From Agmasoma carcini (nom. nud.) (lineage: Eukaryota > Microsporidia > Thelohaniidae): a stretch of DNA of 25,553 nt. Position 1 is the first letter of the stretch. Each line of letters opens with the position of its first letter. Below are positions 25,000 through 25,553 of this stretch, piece by piece. The stretch covers positions 1-25,553 of the forward strand of contig JAOXFI010000062.1 in the NCBI GenBank assembly GCA_029232285.1. Direction: 5' to 3'. The notes below the pieces were generated by a model. That model searched no databases, was not told where the DNA came from, and was given only the letters and a program-made list of their open reading frames with translations. Made by a program: the position numbers and the translations under genes.

Positions 25000-25420
25000 C
25001 AACGTCTAAAATAGAGCCGTGCAGATACGGATAACCCTGTTCACACAGGAAATTCATTTTCGGTAATAGATATTGTCATAGTGGGATAGCGTATCAAATC
25101 TTAATTAGTATCTTACATACGATAACTTGATTTCAAAATTTTATTATATACTTTGGGGTGTCTCTTTTGGTTCAGCTCTTTGTGTTACGGCTCTTCTCGG
25201 ACTACCATTTCGACAATAAAAAAATTTCCTTATTTATACCCGAGCAAATTCCAGTGGATCTGCTTTCTTTACATGTGGTCATCACAATATAAATTGGCTT
25301 ATGTGCGTAAAGCAATGGATTCAGCTGCACCCCGCATCCTATGATATGTATGTTTAAAGGATTACCTTCACCACCTATGATGCTTTAAGAAAGTATGTCA
25401 TTCTGCCTTTGCTGCATTTT
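25000..25420 (+). repeat. Dispersed repeat, copy B
   Basis: Shares two separated blocks with 19965 to 20320 (see copy A), in the same order and orientation. It has about 180 extra bases between them, including a short frame near 25155 (LWGVSFGSALCVTALLGLPF) that reads like a membrane segment but ends at once in a stop. It starts about 45 bp after the Tc1 inverted repeat. No gene is supported here. Confidence 0.42.
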
Positions 25421-25553
25421 ATTAAACATGATATATGTATCTTTGTTATATTCGCTATCAATTTTTATCTTTGAATCTTTCTGTTGATTTTTTAGATAAT
25501 ATTAATTGGTTTTTATCTTATTATAGAGGAAGAAAGGTTTCCTAATCACATTA
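25421..25553. other. Window end, nothing recognised
   Basis: AT-rich DNA with no visible gene or repeat before the window stops. Confidence 0.4.

Noticed and set aside
24374..25009. Short open frames of 60 to 74 codons on both strands
   Set aside because: They are antisense to, or out of frame with, the Merlin relic, or lie in the Tc1 inverted repeat.
1..25553. tRNA, rRNA or CRISPR features
   Set aside because: I found no T-loop with a matching acceptor stem, no rRNA signature and no spaced direct repeats; the tandem arrays have no spacers.

Overview
The window looks like a piece of a microsporidian nuclear genome; this is inferred from gene content and style, as no rRNA is present. It is very AT-rich. 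Nearly all genes are single uninterrupted reading frames. Several eukaryotic core proteins are clearly shorter than their yeast or human counterparts (SMC4, SEC3, PAF1, ARP8, ATM1, P0). Intergenic space is large and filled with decayed DNA transposons of the Tc1 and Merlin types, so a transposon-rich, expanded microsporidian genome fits better than the compact Encephalitozoon type.

Left part (1 to 8948), gene-dense: a microsatellite at the window edge; a MIS12/MTW1-like kinetochore gene (+); a minisatellite; a reduced ARP8-like actin-related protein carrying a C2H2 finger (-); an L-type lectin/ERGIC-53-like cargo receptor (+); SUMO (+); a short PAF1-like gene (-); a gene for the RNA subunit of RNase P (-), recognised by its conserved regions CR-I and CR-V and a 12-bp P1 helix; and the condensin ATPase SMC4 (+).

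Middle (8949 to 14149), gene-poor: a possible tiny gene with a 52-nt intron (-), a 1.4-kb Tc1-family element with long terminal inverted repeats that each contain two direct repeats, a dead Merlin transposase lying only 20 bp from it, and about 2 kb of decayed sequence.

Right part (14150 to 25553): ribosomal stalk protein P0 (uL10) without its P1/P2-binding tail, a fungal-type protein kinase C, exocyst SEC3, and an ATM1-like half ABC transporter (all +). After these come a second Tc1 copy, apparently split by a Merlin insertion, and two diverged copies of an unassigned dispersed repeat.

The genes form no pathway operon; they are ordinary eukaryotic housekeeping genes for chromosome segregation (MIS12, SMC4), chromatin and transcription (ARP8, PAF1), protein modification (SUMO), RNA processing (RNase P), translation (P0), secretion (lectin, SEC3), cell-wall/stress signalling (PKC) and Fe-S export from the mitosome (ATM1). 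The most noteworthy items are the RNase P RNA with an almost vanished P3 domain, the minimal ARP8 with a zinc finger, the tail-less P0, the candidate intron gene and the nested transposons.
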